Positions 63,984 to 64,000 of a stretch of 64,000 bases of DNA are shown here, in pieces. The position numbers and the translations under genes were made by a program. A model generated the notes under the pieces. That model did not search any database. It was not told the origin of the DNA and saw only the letters and a list, made by a program, of their open reading frames with translations. Numbering within the stretch: position 1 is the stretch's first letter; each line of letters begins with the position of its first letter. This DNA is from a bacterium. GTDB lineage: Bacteria > Electryoneota > JAOADG01. The stretch is from positions 7,055 through 71,054 of the forward strand of contig JAOADG010000001.1 in assembly GCA_026417415.1 (NCBI GenBank), given 5' to 3'.

Positions 63984-64000
63984 ATGAACTTCGTTTTTAA
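63984..64000 (+). CDS. Probable start of a gene running off the right edge (partial)
   Basis: GGAG at 63972-63975 is followed at a normal distance by ATG at 63984, with five codons (beginning Met-Asn-Phe-Val-Phe) before the window ends. An in-frame ATG at 63978 is too near the ribosome site. Nothing can be said of the product. Confidence 0.4.

Overview
The window is AT-rich, gene-dense DNA from a Gram-negative bacterium. Genes usually abut or overlap by a few bases (ATGA, TAATG), and many start at GTG or TTG. An outer membrane is clear from bamA, skp, lpxD, a fused lpxC-fabZ, lpxA, several predicted outer-membrane proteins and many lipoproteins. The LpxC-FabZ fusion, a PorV/PorQ-like protein, TPR lipoproteins and the divergent ArgRS signature point to the Fibrobacteres-Chlorobi-Bacteroidetes (FCB) superphylum. 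A deep-branching relative of Ignavibacteria, Calditrichota, KSB1 or Marinimicrobia is my best guess; I cannot name the phylum. No phage, insertion sequence, integrase or CRISPR array was seen.

Layout. 1-10 kb: end of a membrane protein, an MTA/purine nucleoside phosphorylase, a glycosyltransferase, an acyl-CoA carboxylase beta subunit, a GT-C/TPR membrane protein, hemW, an endonuclease III relative, an ion transporter and a PorV-like protein. 10-15 kb: two ECF sigma/anti-sigma modules flanking a glutamine amidotransferase and holA. 15-27 kb: a long rightward run for nucleotide salvage and sanitation (deoB, rdgB), tRNA thiolation (cysteine desulfurase, mnmA), pantothenate (panB, panC), a GlmU-type nucleotidyltransferase, rsfS, argS, a PfkB kinase and mtnA. 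27-38 kb: envelope block uppS-bamA-skp-lpxD-lpxC/fabZ-lpxA-lipM, then dxr-rseP and a TPR lipoprotein. 39-50 kb: three glycosyltransferases, a class A PBP, unknown proteins, an orphan DNA methyltransferase, mpl, a selenocysteine tRNA, a VOC protein and fabL.

50.7-53.7 kb holds a leftward, translationally coupled set of four membrane-protein genes of unknown function. 53.8-60 kb holds rnd, a small lipoprotein, a Kbl-type enzyme and, facing away from it, a three-gene module (AMP-forming acyl ligase, acyl carrier protein, alpha-oxoamine synthase) ended by a strong two-way terminator. 60-63.4 kb is a leftward unit: class I aldolase, Big2-domain lipoprotein, GNAT acetyltransferase. The last ~0.6 kb is AT-rich and non-coding up to a probable gene start at the right edge.

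The two best candidates for undescribed biology are the four-gene membrane cluster (50747-53739) and the ligase-carrier-oxoamine synthase module (56693-59944). The tRNA-Sec gene shows that the organism probably makes selenoproteins, although none was found here. All family calls come from reading motifs by eye; no database search was run.
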